From Pachypanchax playfairii (Eukaryota; Chordata; Actinopteri; Cyprinodontiformes; Aplocheilidae), in assembly GCA_006937955.1 (NCBI GenBank), contig SSNP01000059.1, positions 1,979,476-2,043,475 on the forward strand: a DNA stretch of 64,000 nucleotides. Direction: 5' to 3'. The notes beneath the pieces were generated by a model. It was given only the letters and a program-made list of their open reading frames with translations. It had not been told where the DNA came from and ran no database searches. Shown piece after piece: positions 12,902-24,483 of this stretch (positions are counted from its first letter, which is position 1; each line of letters opens with the position of its first letter). The translations under genes and the position numbers were made by a program.

Positions 12902-14604
12902 TTAAAGAGGCCCTTCCATTAAAAACGTTTTTTCTGAGGTTTCTGTTGAATAATTTGGCTCCACAGGTGTTCTTACCTTCATAGTGGGTGTGAAAACAGG
13001 TCAACAACTTCTCTTTCAGTTTTTATCTCTCAAACTAGGACCTATACTGCAGTGGTTCAGGTCATACTTAAGTAACAGAACTTTTTCCGTGACGATTAAT
13101 GGTTTGTCATCTTCTTCAGTTCCCCTGTCTTCTGGTGTGCCACAGGGTTCCATCTTGGGCCCTGTTTTATTTTCTCTGTATTTGCTTCCTTTAGGTTCTG
13201 TGATATCGCATCATAATATGTCATTCCATCTGTATGCAGATGATTTACAAATCTACGTATCTGCCAGTTACCCAGAACCTTTCAGACCCTGATTCTATCC
13301 AAGCTTGTCTGCATGACATTGAACAGTGGCTGTCAAATAACTTTCTCTTCCTAAATGAATCAAAGACTGAATTCATCCTCTTCGGCTCATCTGGTTCAAC
13401 AAATGCAGCTCCGGATCTTACACCTTTGACAAGCCATCTCAACCAGTCTGTGAGAAATCTCGGTGTGACCTTTGACAGCAGTCTCAACTTCGACAAGCAA
13501 ATTGACTCCGTGGTCAAGGCGAGTTTCTTTCAGCTCCGTCTGTTGGCTAAAGTTAAGCCATTTCTCATCCCTAGTGACCTGGAAAAAGCAGTTCTTGCCT
13601 TCATCAGCTCATGTTTGGATTACTGCAACGCCCTTTTATATTGGACTGAGCCAGACTTTACTGCGCCATCTTCAACTCATGCAAAATGCGGTGGCCCGGT
13701 TCCTCACCAGCACCCGTAAACGTGACCACATCACTCCTGTTCTGTACTCTCTACACTGGCTCCCCATTGACTACAGAATCCAATATAAAGTACTGCTGTT
13801 TGTTTTCTGTTCTGTTCATGGCCTAGCACCATTCTATCTGTGCAACATACTCACACCATACCTGCCCTGCAGAGCTTTATGTTCTGCTGACCAACACCTG
13901 CTGGTGGTCCCACGGTCCAGATATAAACAATGGGGTGATCGTGCCTTCGCTGTGGTTGGACCAAAGCTCTGGAGCCCTCTACCTTTTGAACTACGTTCCA
14001 TCACAACTCTCTCCTTGTTTAAGGCCTGATTGAAACATCACTTGTTTAAATTAGCTTTTCAATGTTGAGTGTCATGTCACTTGAAAACTGTTTTTTTAGT
14101 TATCTTTGTGGATTTAACTGCCTCAATGTATTGCTTGCTTTTTAACTTTGTTCTTGCTTTTCAGCGCTTTGGACAACCTACAGTTGATGTAAAGCGCTTT
14201 TATAAATAAAATTTGATTGATTGATTGAAACTACGCAGGTGGTGATAACACCTGAGTTCTCCCGAGTCCGAACAGTCAGTATCCGTTTCGTCACAACTCC
14301 TTTGTTTGTTAATACTCAGCTCCGGCAGTTGAAACCACGCCTAGCATGCTGCTGGCTAAAAGCTGTTAGCATAAGATGTAGCAAACAGGAAGACACGATG
14401 TCTGACATTGCCATGCGCAGCGAGGCAGGAAACAGTATACCTTGCTCTCATAGGCTAGTTTGTTTGCCAATCTGAGTCCAGCAAATCCGAATAATGAATA
14501 TGAATGATGTGCTGCTCGAGGCCTTACGGAATGAGCCGAATGTTAATGCAGACAGATTGAAAGGTCTGTTAATAAGTGTTTCCTGACGTTTTTTAGATAT
14601 AAAA
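12902..14604 (+). repeat. Dispersed repeat A, copy split by an L2 LINE
   Basis: Left part 12902-13037 and right part 14228-14604 align in order with the uninterrupted copy at 4034-4544. The break falls in CTCTCAAACTA|CGCAGGTGG. AAACTA is duplicated on both sides of the LINE (13032-13037 and 14228-14233), as expected for a target-site duplication. Confidence 0.85.
13038..14227 (+). mobile_element. 5'-truncated L2 (Maui-like) non-LTR retrotransposon
   Basis: About 1.19 kb. It starts in the reverse transcriptase: LGPILQWFRSYLSNR, SGVPQGSILGPVLFSLYLLP and the catalytic box LYADDLQIYV. It continues through LNESKTEFILFG and LGVTFDSSLNF to the C-terminal signature HWLPIDYRIQYK, GDRAFAVVGPKLW and SPLPFELR. 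The 3' end is AAAGCGCTTTTATAAATAAA followed by TTGATTGATTG, the short tandem tail typical of L2 elements. At least two frameshifts break the coding region, so it is dead. The 5' truncation and a 6-bp target duplication (AAACTA) are seen directly. Confidence 0.9.
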
Positions 14605-14793
14605 TTTAAGGGTTTCTAGGTCTAGTCTCTTGATTTTAATTACAATAGCACTCATCTTCCAAACTTAGAACTGGTCCACTAGCTCCAAATTCCCTGTATT
14701 GCACAATAATGATATAGATAAACCTAGCAGCTGTTGTTATATAGTCAAATCATTTTGGGTGTGTCATTTTTCAGCAAATGCCTCAAAAAGAGG

Positions 14794-15340
14794 CTTAAAG
14801 TGTTTCTGACATGCTCAGGTCTCAAAAGAACTTTTAGAAGCATTAAAACTTTGTAAGTGGTTTGTAAGTCTCAATTTTGTAGCAACTGAAACAGGAAGTG
14901 ATGAAACAGGAAGTGCAGCTCCTTGTTTCCATCTTACATGGACATTGAAAAGCATTAGTAATCTGGTGTTTTCATTGATAAAATGGTGAAACGCTATATA
15001 TCAGCTGGTTGTAGCAACACTGCTTCATTAATGTATTTCCCTAAATCAGACCAGAGAATGATGACATCACTCAAACAGAAATAAAAGACTTAATGAAGAC
15101 CAAACGTAGATGTTCTGACTCAGTGGGTTGGAGTTTGATCCATGGAAAGATTCATCTGTGCAGCTCGAGTCATTTCCACTCAGCAGAGAGACGAGTTAAA
15201 CATCAAATATCATTTCTATCAACAAAACTACCTGTAATCTAATACTGCACAGAAACAAAGCAGCAATAGATAGAAAGAACCACGTGGAAATCCTCATTTG
15301 TAAATGTCTCACTCTCAACACGCAGAGTTCTGAGTATGTG
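14794..15340 (+). mobile_element. TTAA-type repeat B, copy 1, with possible THAP-like remnant
   Basis: Starts TTAAAGTGTTTCTGAC and shares about 500 bp with an inverted copy at 31140-31697 and a shorter copy at 53728-54050. At 14982 a frame reads MVKRYISAGCSNT...MYFPKS. About 120 nt later another frame reads WSLIHGKIHLCSSSHF. This layout (C-x2-4-C, FPK, W, C-S-x-x-H-F) resembles a frameshifted THAP zinc finger, a domain carried by some P-like and Kolobok transposases. One early Cys is absent. Repeat status is seen; the THAP reading is inference. Confidence 0.6.
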
Positions 15341-16185
15341 AACGTTATGAACTAAAAGCGACTGGAGTTTGAAATGAGCTGCAGCTGTCAGGTCAACATG
15401 ATCTTTGTGTGCAATCTGAAACGAGCTGCTGTAATGGGGACGCATAACAGATGTTACTTTTTTTACAGCTGTCACCACACACATACAGATGTGCACGCCT
15501 ACAATTCATTTGACTTGGTCATAATAATTACACCCCTAAAAACACAGATAATCAAAGAGTTCCACCGGACTCACGTGTGCGAGCTCATGTCAAGATCAGA
15601 CATCAGTAACTCCATGACAGATTTCTCTCTGGATTTCGGTCTTTTTTTTCCTTTCCCTTTCTCTCCTTCTGCTCTGATCTGGCTGTTTATCCATAGCGTT
15701 CATCTCCATCCGCAATGACACTGAGACTGTGTTTGATTGGCAAAACTTGAAGCCAGTGGAACCGATTTCAGCTCAAACATATAGGCTGTGCACATCAAAA
15801 CTTGTTCTCTTCGTGTTGTCTCTTCTCCTGTGTCATTAGTTTCTCATTCAGAGAGAAACAAACCCTCAGAAATGACAGATTCTTGATCTGATTCTCCATT
15901 TTCTGTCACAGAAATCACTTTGCTATCATCTCCCGTTCCTGCATTTCATTGTCAAATGCGCATTTCTCAAAATTGTGCAGTGATTTTACATTTAAATGCA
16001 TATTTGATACTTTATTACTGGAAATCTGCACATCCAAATTCATTTGGAAAAGTGTCCACAGGGCACAAATGTTATATTGTTTGATATGAAAGTGTAAAAT
16101 AATATAAACATCGCATGTAAGATACTTTAAAGAGACAACATCATGCCTATGTACAGTACAATGACAAACACAAGTGCACACTTAC
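15341..16185. other. Intronic sequence, no feature recognised
   Basis: Between repeat B and the exon at 16186. No coding signature or paired terminal repeats. Confidence 0.45.
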
Positions 16186-16295
16186 AGTTGTGTCCTCCAG
16201 CATTGCTGATTTTCAGAGCAGTCAGGTTGGAAAGGAGACGCTGGAACTCAAAAGCAGACAGATGTGGCTTAAATCTCCTCTCGTATTCATGAAGT
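16186..16295 (-). CDS. lamc3: Laminin gamma-3 exon: C-terminal part of L4
   Basis: A 110-nt exon (1+108+1) with acceptor ttacag and donor gtaagt. It reads LHEYERRFKPHLSAFEFQRL, then LSNLTALKISNAGGHN and the first base of a Tyr codon completed in the next exon. The pattern F-x-F-Q-R-L-L-x-N-L-T-x-L-x-I is diagnostic of the end of the laminin IV-A domain. NLT is a possible N-glycosylation site. The donor was chosen as t|gtaagt because it alone keeps the frame into the next exon (YTSQLVGVTLTSA). Confidence 0.92.
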
Positions 16296-16374
16296 CTGTA
16301 AAACAAGAATATAGGTAGCATTATTTCCTCTATTTTCATGCCACACATGCACAAATAAGAAATAAATGGTTATG

Positions 16375-17130
16375 CCACTTTTCCACCAACGAAATCGGCA
16401 CGGCGAACTTGTGTGTGGTGCGGTATAGCGCAGAACAACTCACTAGAGGGGTGGAAATAGAATGCAGGTGGCAATAAGGGGGTGTTCAGCTTCCAAATAG
16501 CGTGAAAGGTCCATGAATTCATTAACTGACACAAGAGAAAGTAAACAAACAAATCCACCAACACGATTACCTGATCAACCAGGCCCAAGTCTTTGACAGA
16601 ATACTTTACAATGACGTGAGGGCCTGGAGCTGAACCCGCTGTCTCTCAATTTCGAAGGCGGGCTTAGCCAGTTGAGAGAGAACCAATCACAGAAACCCGG
16701 AAGTGACGCAACATATGTGACGCTAAAGCAGATACACACGAGGCGGAACAAAAACAAGAGGTTTAGCGAGCGGAGCCGTAATGGTAGCTACAGAGCCGTA
16801 ATGGTAACTACAGAGCCGTGGTTAATGGAGGAGAAAAGACGAATATTAATGACAGTTGTCGCTTTTGTGTCAAAAACTTGCGAATACGAGGTGTCATTGC
16901 ACACTCGGTTCAGGTATTTGACCGCCCCAAGCAAACACTGTGCAAACACAGAAGTAAACACTTCATCCACAGCCGAGTCCGCCATGTTGAAAGTTGTGCT
17001 CTGGATGGAAAACGCTAGTTCCGTGTTTTCAGGATGACGCACAACAAAGGTAATATGTAATTGGTCCGTCATAAAATTTGACGTAGAAATGATCGGGTGC
17101 GGCTCCGGTGTCAGACCCTTCTGCATTTGA
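16375..17130. mobile_element. CpG-rich insert, probable short DNA transposon
   Basis: A CpG-rich block beginning GCCACTTTTCCACCAACG and ending around GGTGCGGCTCCGGTGTCAG contrasts sharply with the AT-rich intron. The start resembles a widespread fish short inverted-repeat element, but the other terminus could not be paired. Open frames on both strands have no known signature. Confidence 0.35.
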
Positions 17131-17779
17131 ACATAATGCAGGAGGATCTGATTGGTCAGGCTACCAACACGAATGGTAACGGCTAACTCTGTGTAGCTAC
17201 CGTTTTACGCACCTTCACAATCTTTCATTTCCACCACTCAGTGAACTCCTTTACACTATTACCTCTATTAATTAACGTGAAGGTACAAAGATGTGAATTA
17301 TAGTGAACATACAGACAGCTGCCTCCGTTTTTTTCACCTGCAAGTAAAACCTCCATGGGAGGATTGATGACATGTTTTTTTTAGCTCTGCACACTTTTAT
17401 TGCAAGAGAAAACATTCACATATGTACATAATCACAACTTTTGGGCCAACAGTTACTTTTTCCGGTTTTCCACCACCTAAAAAACACAGAAAGAAAGCAC
17501 TGGTTGAAATGTTCTTGCACCAGCTTTCTGTCAATGATAAAAACACGTCTCTCTGTGTATGAAGGAACAAACATACTGAGCCCTGCAGGGGGCATGGAAA
17601 ATTTTTTTTTAAAAGTATTTCCTTTTTTGAAAATCCTGAGTTATATTTGTGAGATCTCCCATATCAGGTGTTACAGTGTAACATGACACCTCATACACAG
17701 TACTACTATTTATTATGAGGTAAAAAAAAAGACATCTTAGTAAAACAGTTTTATGTTAATATAAAATTGTATCTTCTCT
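17131..17779. other. Intronic sequence, no feature recognised
   Basis: AT-rich, with homopolymer runs. No coding or repeat signature recognised. Confidence 0.45.
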
Positions 17780-18660
17780 TTTTCCTTTCAGCTGCTCCTT
17801 CAGGAGTCTTCACAACAAGTCCTCCATCTCCATCTGTCCTCTGCATCTTCTTGTCTCACACCAACCAACCTCATGCCTTCCTTCACTACATCCTTATGTC
17901 TCCTCTTTGGTCTTCCTCTAGACCTCCTGCCTGGTAGTTCCCACCTCAAACCCACTGTCCCTCCTCTGGACATGTCCAACCCACCTCAGTCTCTCTGACT
18001 TCATCTCCAAAACATCTAACATGTGTCGTCCCTCTGATAGACTCATTCCTGATCCTGTCCATCCTCGTCCCTCTGATGGACTCATTCCCTAATTCTGTCC
18101 ATCCTCGTCCCTCTGATGGACTCTCTCCTGATCCTGTCCATCCTCGTCCCTCCCAAAGAACCTCAACATGTTAATTTCTGCTCCATCTAGCTGTGTCTCC
18201 TGTCCCTTCCTTGGTGGTAACGTCTCCAAACCAGACAACATCGCTGGTCTCACCACTGTCTTGTCCACCTGTCCTTTCATTCTTGCTGAGACTCTTTTGT
18301 CCCACATCACCCCTTCCACCTAACTCTGCTCCCTGTAGTCTCACTGTCCCACTTGTGTCCTTCTCACGGACTATGTGTTGCTGCAGCTAACCTTCATCAC
18401 TCTTCTTTCCAGTGCACCTCCACCTCTCCAGATGTTCCTCCACCTGCTGTCACTATAGATAACATTTGCAAACATCATGGTCCAGCTTCCTGACTGACCT
18501 CCTTTATCATTCTGTCCATCACCATGGCAACAAGAAGGGGCTCAAGACTGATCCTTGACGTAGTCCCATCTCCACGTTGAACTCCTCTGCCACACCTACA
18601 GCTCATCTCACCACCACCTCACATCATCTCCATCACAACATCAACCTGCAGCTCTTTAAC
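17780..18660 (-). mobile_element. 3' part of an RTE-like LINE, decayed
   Basis: Minus-strand frames give WDKRVSARMKGQVDKTVVRP, AMLSGLETLPPRKGQE and INMLRFF, matching the C-terminal region after the reverse transcriptase of a common fish RTE-like LINE. The element's 3' end (GACTCCTGAAGGAGCAGCTG on the minus strand) is shared with the copy at 48985-49470. Several frameshifts. Internal 39-40 bp units are triplicated at 18035-18150. The clade name is from memory of this protein signature. Confidence 0.75.
18035..18150. repeat. Three-copy 39-40 bp tandem repeat inside the LINE
   Basis: Units each end in CTGTCCATCCTCGTCC and begin CTCTGAT(A/G)GACTC. On the minus strand they encode repeats of RDEDGQ(D/N). 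The equivalent place in the 49-kb copy has a single unit (CTCTGACTCATTCCGG...ATCCTCGTC), so the triplication arose in this copy. Confidence 0.75.
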
Positions 18661-19780
18661 TGAGAAAAGTGAAAACTGATGCTTTATGGAAAACACACCA
18701 AATACATCTAAATTAACCCAANTTTAAATATTGTGTGAACTTTTTTTTGATTAATTGACATTTTTTTTCCAATCTCAGAAAGATGTTGATCATGACCTGA
18801 TGCTGCTACGTTTAGTATGTTTTTTATTTAGTTTTTTCATGTTTATTTACTACAGTATTATGTTTTTATTAAATCAGTAAGATACATTTAGATTCATGAA
18901 AAAAGTGTGAATGATCACAAATAAAATATTTTACAAGTTCAAGTGAAGTGAACATAAGAAGAGCAATGGAATTAGATTAGCATCCAAATCTCAGAAATTC
19001 TGCTCCAGAGAGTAGATAGTCAAAAAGAAACTCTGCTCTTGCTCATATCGGACTTTTGACAGTTTGGAAGCAGATTCCAGTCATTAGTCATTTCCAATCA
19101 GTCACATCCACATGATGAAGTCTTCACTCCAGAACTGGAACACAAAGTCACAAACTCCACCTTCCCATCCAGCACACATTAAAAACATGAGGGAGGCAGT
19201 ACAGCAGTACATACTGGGGTATCCTACTGCTAACAAACAGCAGAACTCCCCCCTTCCAGCTGCTTCCCCTGACCCCACGTCTGTAATATGAGTAAAATTG
19301 AGGGACAGGAAGAGTATTGCATATTTACCTATCCATACATTTAAAAAAAGCATAAAAGAAATCCACTGACATCCACACGTACTTCTTTTTTTATGGTAGG
19401 CTATTTAAGGTCCATACAGCCAACATACTGAGTGCAAATGGTAGGGAAAAAATGTAAATCTGCTGACTTCAACATATATTTGGGTCTTGATTACTGAGCT
19501 TTCCCATCTGTTGAAAGATGTTCTGCAAAGCCAGACAGCACAGCTGACACCTGCCTGTTTTACACCAGGAGTCCTGCATTCTTTCTATCTTGATGACAAG
19601 TGCTGCGTCAGCTCTACAAAGCTAAATGATTACTGCATAAAAAAAACACATCTAACATTTACAGTATATATTATAAACTGCAATAGGAATGACTTATAAA
19701 GATTATGCTTTCTAATTTATGGAACCTACGCAATTCTTTTAAAGTAAAGATAAAAGCTGTCGGGGGTTTCTGTTTGTCTT
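18661..19780. other. Intronic sequence, no feature recognised
   Basis: Contains the single ambiguous base at 18722. No recognisable gene or repeat. Confidence 0.45.
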
Positions 19781-20289
19781 TTTTTCATCCTTGCTGCGGT
19801 CCTTTGTTTCGTTTTTTTTTTATTTTTATCGGGGTGGTTGCTGCTCTCCTTCCTCTATAAAAATGCTGTACTTCCCAATCTCCAGCGCCAGAACCGTTAA
19901 TGTCACCTTGAGTGAAATATATTGGACTGTGCCTTCCCAGTGTTTGTTTAAAAAATAAATTTCTAAAAAGTTCTCTAGTGGTCAGCAGGCATTTAACCCT
20001 GTTGTTCTGTTCAGCTGTGTCCTCTGGTGTGATCATCTCTGGCTCCAGCAGCTGTCGTCCTCAGGGCTTCGTTGGCTGTCATCTCCAGCGACGGCCCCTT
20101 CTGCCATCAGCAGCTGTCATCTCTGGCTTCAGTGAAGGTCTATTCCATCACCGATCATCGCAAGCACCATCCACCAGCACCATCACTCACCTCCAGCACC
20201 TGGATCTACCTCTTTCTCTTCTGTTCTATTTCCTCCTCGTTCCGCTGGTTGGCTCCTCGTTTGGTTCCTCAGTTGGCTCCTTGGTTGGT

Positions 20290-20760
20290 TCAGGACGCAA
20301 ATAGTTCTTGGCTTGGACTCATGTAAGAGTTTTTCCTACAGCAGCTCACCTGTGGAACATTGTTGTGTTTTAAAGGCTCAGTCTGCATGGTCAGTGTCTC
20401 CCTCCTTCTCCAGCATGATGCCATGCACAGTTGCCGGCCCGAGTACTGCTGAGTTCCTAACGGCGAGCGGTGGGGGATCAGAGATGCCAGGGGGTCCGCC
20501 AGTGGCAGACACTCTGGCGGTGGCAAGCTGTCTTTTTTTGCCTCCATCTTTAGATCAGACCATTTTTTTTAAATATCCGCCACAGATCTCTCTGAAGAAC
20601 TCACAGCATTGACGGCTTCAGCAAAGCTGTGCCACTCCACGGATTTTTTCATATTTGTTATGCCACTGCTGTGACCTCCAAAAAGCCCTTCCTTTCATTT
20701 TTCCACCTCACCCACAAGTACCTCAATTTCTGCTTCAGTGAAGTTGCGCTTCCTTGAGCT
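20290..20760 (-). pseudogene. Harbinger-associated Myb/SANT-like DNA-binding protein remnant
   Basis: On the minus strand from about 20758: SSRKRNFTEAEIEVLVGEVE-K-stop, then one frame over KEGLFGGHSSGIT, SVEWHSFAEAVNAVSSSERS and VADI-stop, then KKWSDLKMEAKKD. KRNFTEAEIEVLVxEV, W-x-x-F-A-E-A-V-N-A-V and KKWSDxKxxAKK are the signature of the Myb/SANT-like (NAIF1-type) DNA-binding protein. In fish genomes this is the partner ORF of PIF/Harbinger transposons. At least two in-frame stops and one frameshift, so it is dead. The right end of the element is probably the TTTATAAATGAGACCCTGG motif near 21050. The Harbinger nuclease ORF was not found. Confidence 0.75.
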
Positions 20761-20864
20761 TATTGGTGGAATGCTGCAACGAGCCAGCTTATTTATATGC
20801 ATGAGATCCTCAAGGCACTTTGGATTGACCATTTACGCCAGAAAGTGGGCGTGTTGAGGGCGGG

Positions 20865-21052
20865 ATGTGATCCAGAAACACCTGAGCACATTTACAGGTA
20901 AAGTGTGATTTATAAAGCAGAGATTGCGTGCAGCTGTGCGTACGCCATGTTTTATAGGTCCCAAACTTAGTTGGCGTTAGTAGATTTTTTTTGCTGAGCT
21001 TTAGTACGTTTTAAGTAAGGATTCTACGCAAAGTTTTATAAATGAGACCCTG
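20865..21052. mobile_element. Probable terminal region of the Harbinger-type element
   Basis: Ends in GCAAAGTTTTATAAATGAGA followed by CCCTGG, a terminus common to fish Harbinger-type elements, and lies just outside the Myb-like ORF remnant. The matching left terminus was not seen, so element limits are uncertain. Confidence 0.45.
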
Positions 21053-21409
21053 GAGCAGTGAGACAGAAGGATGAGAACCTATGTGCAAAACCAGAAGCAG
21101 ATGAACAATGTAAATGTAAAGCTGAAGACAGAGAAGGGACAAACATTTTAACCTAAAACAAAACTCACCAGAACAAATCATAAACTAGATGAATTAAGAA
21201 AAACCCTCTGACTAAAGATAAATGAAGCACACAACAAAAACAAGAGAAACAGTAAAGGCCTAAAAAATAAAATGACAGAAAACTCCTGGCAAAACTCCTG
21301 AAACAACAAAAAAAAAAACAAAAAAAAAAAAACACAATTCTGACAATACTAAAAGTATTTTTATGGATTATATTAAAAGTGGTATTACATGCTTTTGTTT
21401 TAATATTAC
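21053..21409. other. Intronic sequence
   Basis: A-rich, no recognisable feature. Confidence 0.4.
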
Positions 21410-21411
21410 TA

Positions 21412-21494
21412 CAGTGGTCAACGGTTATATGCACAACGCTTATGTGCACAAAACTGCTGGGCACAGAGGTCGTGCATATAACCGTCGACCACGG
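21412..21494. mobile_element. 83-bp hairpin miniature element with TA target site
   Basis: Arms 21412-21434 and 21472-21494 are inverted repeats differing at 2 of 23 positions. The left arm begins CAGTGGTCAACGGTTATATG. TA flanks both ends (21410-21411 and 21495-21496), as for Tc1/mariner/pogo-type insertions. The loop is only about 37 bp. Confidence 0.8.
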
Positions 21495-21496
21495 TA

Positions 21497-22602
21497 TTAT
21501 CCACAAAATAATAATGATTTTTTGACTAATATTTTACGTTATAAAATGGTATTCAATTTTTAAGATGGTTTCTGTTTTTTTTTGTTTCTACTTTAAATAC
21601 ACCACTAGGGTGCATTTTTTTTAAACAAGCTTTTACACCTTCATGTGTATGTAGTTATATTTGCCACACACATTATCTTGATGCAGCAGGTCCTTGTTCC
21701 CTGGCCTGACATGTAGTCACAGTAATAAAGAGAGGCAATTACAAACTGGGCCTCAACGCCATAGTAATGGAGCTGGTCAGACATAGATAAGCAAAATGTG
21801 CATGAAAGTGAACAAACCCCCCGATCACGCTTTCCCCATGGAGTGTCAGTGTCCCTTTTAATCAGCACCAAACAGAGCGCAGAGAGTTGCACAGTAATTA
21901 AGCCTGTTCTGCAAAGGATGAGAGGTGATCATCAGGAGGGGGTAAAAAAAAAAACCCAAAAAACAGCAGAAATGCAAGCAATAGCAAAAAATAATGATAA
22001 GACAGAGAAACACAGGTGAGAAATTAAAAAGTGATAAAGTCCTGTAAATAGACAGTACAGTTAATAAAACTCAGTAAATACAATAATATCTGCATAAACA
22101 ATGTATATGGAACCATGGTGACACATTATTTAACTGTGGGAGTCCGCTTTAGAATAAAACAAATTTTAATTAGAAACAATACTTTTATTTAATAGATTCT
22201 TCATTTTGCATCAAAGACACATAAAGCAACTCTTTATTTTTAACTGCTGTAATAATTTTCTAAAAATGACCTGGAATACAGAAATATAGGTTGCAACATT
22301 ATTAGCTCTAGCTTTAGCTAGTTGTCTGAGTTTTTATATATTTTAGCTCTGGCCTATCAGATACATTTTGACAGTAAGATGTCTTCAGCAGTGTGTGTAG
22401 AGGACTTGAAATATCTCACTGTATAAAAAAACAGCTGTAAAGACTGCTGGCAAGGCAGGCAACTGATTGAGCAATTAACCGTACATTCGTCTGACGTTTA
22501 ACCTCTTAAGCCTGAGCTTAAAAATACATGTGTTGCTGGTAGCCATTACCAGAGGGATATTGTATTACTCTAAGAGTTTGTGAAATAAAAATATTTAATT
22601 AC
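21497..22602. other. Intronic sequence, no feature recognised
   Basis: AT-rich with no coding signature. A CACTAGGGTGCATTTTTTTT stretch near 21602 may be part of an old element. Confidence 0.4.
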
Positions 22603-23530
22603 AGTCATGGCCAAAAGTTTAGAAAATGAGTCAAATATTGGTTTACACAAACTTTGTTGCTTCAGTGTTTTTAGAACTTTGTGTCAGTTGTTTCTGTGAT
22701 GTACTTCATATGTTTTAAAGGCTGTTATTGACAATTACATCACGTTCATATAATGAAATATTTGTAGTATTGGACCTTGTTTTTAAAGACCTCTGCAGTT
22801 TGATGTGGGATACCGTCAGTCAGCTTCTGGAACAAATCTCAACTGATGCAACCCATTCTTTCATTATCGAAGCTTGGAGTTTGTCAGAATTAGTGGGTTT
22901 TGGTTTGTCCACCTGCCTCTTGAAGATCGACCACAAGTTCTCAATTGGACTAAATTCTGGAGAGTTTCAAAAATGTAAATGTTTTGTTCCCCAAAGCATT
23001 TAGTTTTCATTTTGTCATTATAACCCAGAGCTCCATGATACTGAAGAGGTTCTTCATCAAACTGTTGGATGGTTGGAAGAAGTTGCTTTTGGAGGGTGTT
23101 TTTGTAACATTCTTTATTCAAGACTGGGATTGTATGAATTGAATTCATGGGTACCCTGAGACCTTTTTCACAAGAATTGAACCTTTTTCTTTAAAGGTCT
23201 TAATGATAAATGGTTGAGTTAGATGCATCTTAGTAGCAACAATATTCTGCCTGTGAAGCTCTTTTTACACAACGCAATGATGGTTGCATGTGTTTCTTCA
23301 CCGTGGTCACCAGGAAAAACAATGATTTCAGGCATCACCCTCCTTTGAACACATCCAGTCTGATATTTCAATTCAATCAGCATGACATAATGATCTCCAA
23401 CCCCATACTCATCAACATTCTCATCTGTTGGTGAGAAGATGATTGAAATGGTCTCAGGAGGTCTTTTAATGGCAGCAATGACATGTAGTGGAAATGGGGG
23501 GTTGATGGCAAAGAAGGACTTTTCAGTTGA
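22603..23530. mobile_element. Partial Tc1/mariner-like element (left end)
   Basis: Begins ACAGTCATGGCCAAAAGTTT, the terminal sequence of a well-known fish Tc1-type family. The interior reads in minus-strand fragments with many stops (for example 23148-22864). No matching right terminus was found. Its interior ends near the start of another Tc1-type element at about 23556, which may have landed in it. Confidence 0.55.
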
Positions 23531-23555
23531 TTATTAGGATTATCTGTATTATTGG

Positions 23556-24482
23556 ATTATTAGGAACATCTGTTCAATTTCTCCTTAATGCAATTATTTA
23601 ATCAACCAATCACATGGCAGTTGCTTGAATGCATTTGGTCAAGACAATCCCCTGAACTCCAAACTGAATGTCAGAATGGGAAAAAGGTGATTTAAGCTAT
23701 TTTGAGCGTGTCATGGTTGTTGGTGCCAGACGGGCCAGTCTAAGTATTTCACAATCTGCTCAGTTACTGGGATTTTCACACACAACCATTTCTAGGGTTT
23801 ACAAAGAATGGTGTGAAAAGGTAAAAACATCCAGTATGCAGCAGTCCTGTGGGCGAAAATACCTTGTTGTTGCTAGAGGTCAGAGGAGAATGGGCCGACT
23901 GATTCAAGCTGATAGAAGAGCAACTTTGACTGAAATAACCTCATTACAACCGAGGAATGCAGCAAAGCATTTGTGAAGCTACAACACACACAACCTTGAG
24001 ATGGATGGGCTACAACAGCAGAAGACCCCACCAGGTACCACTCATCTCCACTACAAATAGGAAAAAGAGGATACAATTTGCACCAGCTCACCAAAATTGG
24101 ACAGTTGAACGGAAAAATGTTTCCTGGTCTGATGAGTCTCAATTTCTGTTGAGACATTCAAATGGTAGAGTCAGAATTTGGTGTAAACAGAATGAGAACA
24201 TGGATCCATCATGCCTTGTTACCACTGTGCAGGCTGGTGATGGTGGTGTAATGGTGTGGGGGATGTTCTCTTGGCACACTTTAGGCCCCTTAGTGCCAAT
24301 TGGGCATCGTTTAAATGCCATGGGCTACCTGAGCATTGTTTCTGACCATGTCAATCCCTCCATGACCACCATGTACCCATCCTCTGATGGCCACTTTGTT
24401 GAATCAATGCCACGTAGAATTAAGGCAGTTCTGAAGGCAAAAGGGGTTCAAACACCGTATTAGTATGGTGTTCCTAATAATC
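23556..24482 (+). pseudogene. Tc1-like transposase remnant with internal deletion and frameshift
   Basis: Two overlapping frames: 23668-23976 (MSEWEKGDLSYFERVMVVGA, an HTH with ISQSAQLLGFSHTTISRVYK) and 23957-24463 (VSWSDESQFLLRHSNGRVRI, GGVMVWGMFSWHTLGPLVPI, ending VESMPRRIKAVLKAKG). The first catalytic Asp is in SWSDESQF. The stretch PSSDGHF joins directly to VESMPRR, so the block holding the second Asp and the Glu is deleted. Ends carry inverted GATTATTAGGAACA(T/C)C motifs (about 23555 and 24482). A non-functional deletion derivative. Confidence 0.8.
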
Positions 24483-24483
24483 T

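Noticed and set aside
22603..24482. A single large Tc1 element spanning both Tc1-like regions
   Set aside because: The left and right parts carry different terminal sequences (ACAGTCATGGCC and ATTATTAGGAACA), so they are two families side by side or nested.
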